DNA of 64,000 nucleotides, taken from positions 26,008 through 90,007 of the forward strand of contig JABIZD010000132.1 of the NCBI GenBank assembly GCA_018666555.1. Reading direction: 5' to 3'. The translations under genes were made by a program, and so were the position numbers. The notes under the pieces were generated by a model. It was not told where the DNA came from and searched no databases. It worked only from the letters and a program-made list of their open reading frames with translations. This DNA comes from Gammaproteobacteria bacterium. Its GTDB lineage: Bacteria > Pseudomonadota > Gammaproteobacteria > Pseudomonadales > Azotimanducaceae. Positions 62,865 through 64,000 of this stretch are shown here, in pieces. The stretch's first letter is position 1, and each line of letters starts with the position of its first letter.

Positions 62865-63832
62865 GCAGGCCGTTTCGTTTTGCTGTTCAAAGCTTTAACG
62901 CTGAATCCGGTCGTGACTGGGCAGAGAAGGTAAAACACGCCGAACAGCTAGGTTACAGCGCCTTTCACCTGGCAGATCATATTATTGGTCCAGGGCCGGC
63001 ACTGACCCGCACTAACCACCCAATTCAAGGCCTGGCCGCTGTACCCGCAATGGCCTATGCCGCTGCTGTAACCACTGACATTAAAATCGGCTGTCGGGTG
63101 TTCTGCATCGATTATCGCCTGCCCGTTACACTAGCCAAGGAAGCGATGACCATTGATTTGTTGTCCGGTGGACGACTGGAGTTGGGGCTGGGTGCTGGCT
63201 GGCTAGCAGATGAATACCAGGCCATAGGTCTGCAAATGGACTCACCGGGAACCCGTATCGATCGCCTTGCAGATGTCATTGCTGGCGTCAAAGCCTATGC
63301 CTCTGAAAAGCCCGTCGACATCGACAATACAACCTTATCCTGGCACGAGTTTGACGGCCTGCCGAAACCCATCAGCAAACCCCACCCACCTATTATGATC
63401 GGAGGTGGATCGCCAAAAATTCTAAAGTTAGCCGGTCGAGAAGCAGACATAGTTAGTTTCAACTTCAATAACAGGGGCGGTGTGATTGGCCCAGACGGTA
63501 TTGCTACGTCAACGGCTGCAGAAACCCATAAAAAACTAAGCTGGGTTAAGGCCGGCGCAGGAGATCGCTTTGACCAAGTTGAGCTGGAAATCGGAGCCTA
63601 CTTTACGTTCGTCACCGATCATCCAGAGCCTATCCTAGGCAATTTTTCACAAATGTTTAACTTATCTGAAACAGAAATGCGCCTGCATCCCCATGCCTTG
63701 TTTGGCAGTGAAGACACCATCTGTGAAGAGTTGAACAGACGACGGGAAGAATATGGCATTTCCTACATTACTGTCGGAGAAGACGTTATGGATGCTTTTG
63801 CAGGAGTTGTCAAAAAACTATCAGGACATTAG
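62861..63832 (+). CDS. Luciferase-like (LLM) flavin/F420-dependent oxidoreductase
   Basis: 323-residue TIM barrel. FRFAVQSFNAESGRDWAEKVKHAEQLGYSAFHLADH at the start, RLELGLGAGWLADEYQAIGL, and PIMIGGGSPKILKLAGREADIV are the LLM pattern, in particular the TIGR03621-type subfamily that is often F420-linked in actinobacteria. Gammaproteobacteria rarely make F420, so FMN is also possible. Translationally coupled to ThuA-like protein 2. Confidence 0.87.
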   Translation: MSRPFRFAVQSFNAESGRDWAEKVKHAEQLGYSAFHLADHIIGPGPALTRTNHPIQGLAAVPAMAYAAAVTTDIKIGCRVFCIDYRLPVTLAKEAMTIDLLSGGRLELGLGAGWLADEYQAIGLQMDSPGTRIDRLADVIAGVKAYASEKPVDIDNTTLSWHEFDGLPKPISKPHPPIMIGGGSPKILKLAGREADIVSFNFNNRGGVIGPDGIATSTAAETHKKLSWVKAGAGDRFDQVELEIGAYFTFVTDHPEPILGNFSQMFNLSETEMRLHPHALFGSEDTICEELNRRREEYGISYITVGEDVMDAFAGVVKKLSGH

Positions 63833-63865
63833 AGAGAAGTAGCATTCATGCCCGAGTCATGATAA

Positions 63866-63887
63866 AAACAATCAACGTTGACTGTTT
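63866..63887. promoter_or_regulatory. Operator 3: near-perfect copy of the 22-bp palindrome
   Basis: AAACAATCAAC followed by GTTGACTGTTT; arms differ at one base. It lies 34 bases after the LLM stop and 15 bases before the next start codon. Confidence 0.8.
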
Positions 63888-63902
63888 TATAAGGAAAGTC
63901 CC

Positions 63903-64000
63903 ATGCCCAGCTTAAAACATGCGTTAACCGGTGGAGTATATGAACTGCAAGCTGATGGTCTTATCAAAGTTACTGAAAATGAAATGATCGGTTTTTTTCA
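63903..64000 (+). CDS. Start of an unidentified gene cut by the right edge
   Basis: ATG at 63903 with AAGGAAAG about 6 bases upstream opens a frame that runs off the window (32 complete codons, MPSLKHALTGGVYELQADGL at the start). I do not recognise the protein. Its position right behind operator 3 marks it as part of the same regulon. Confidence 0.65.
   Translation, partial: MPSLKHALTGGVYELQADGLIKVTENEMIGFF

Overview
The window is chromosomal DNA from a Gammaproteobacterium, most likely a marine, lipid- and organic-acid-using relative of the Pseudomonas/Cellvibrio side of the class. The evidence is conserved gene order (lptG-lptF facing pepA-holC-small gene-valS; a holD-like gene before rimI), a FabY-type ketoacyl synthase, class I fumarase, PilU and SlyX. 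There is no integrase, transposase, rRNA, tRNA or CRISPR array that I can see. Coding density is high, and TTG or GTG starts are common.

Layout. Bases 1-6.2 kb: the end of a TcuB-like membrane protein, a CopA copper ATPase, an MscS channel, a GMC oxidoreductase and a HinT nucleotide hydrolase. 6.4-9.9 kb: a TauD-type dioxygenase, a lysophospholipid acyltransferase, an HpaI-type aldolase, a hotdog thioesterase and an RDD membrane protein. 9.9-17.8 kb: housekeeping block lptG, lptF, pepA, holC, a hypothetical gene, valS and a cold-shock gene. 17.8-23.4 kb: a quinone oxidoreductase, slyX, a HisF/HisH pair and, divergent from it, a fusion of a GntR-type DNA-binding domain with a PurM (AIR synthase) domain, then pilU. 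23.4-31.6 kb: a LysR regulator, a 1639-residue single-chain biotin carboxylase/carboxyltransferase, fumarase and a MaoC hydratase. 31.8-37.6 kb: thiolase, fabY, prfC, rimI and a holD-like gene. 37.6-41.2 kb: crotonases, an MFS transporter and an FBP (FusB-like zinc finger) protein. 41.6-49.8 kb: a valine/branched-chain acyl-CoA operon (mmsA, crotonase, HIBCH, mmsB, two acyl-CoA dehydrogenases, a DHRS1-like SDR, DUF1330).

From 49.8 kb to the right edge lies an accessory catabolic locus. On the minus strand it has a TetR regulator, an ABM-type and an NTF2-type protein, then an acetoin-dehydrogenase-like operon (acoA, acoB, acoX, E2, E3) translationally linked to a cytochrome P450. On the other side are two ThuA-like proteins, a medium-chain reductase, two SDRs and a luciferase-like oxidoreductase, running into a further gene cut by the window edge. 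Three near-identical palindromes (56992-57013, 60507-60528, 63866-63887) sit in the promoter regions of this locus. I infer a single TetR-controlled regulon for oxygenation and thiamine-dependent cleavage of an unknown, possibly terpenoid- or sterol-like compound.

The strongest candidates for undescribed biology are (1) the GntR-PurM fusion with its 20-bp operator, facing HisH-HisF; (2) the TetR/three-palindrome regulon; (3) the carboxylase with domain order CT-alpha, spacer, CT-beta, BC, BCCP. All functions are read from sequence motifs and recalled family knowledge. No database search was run.
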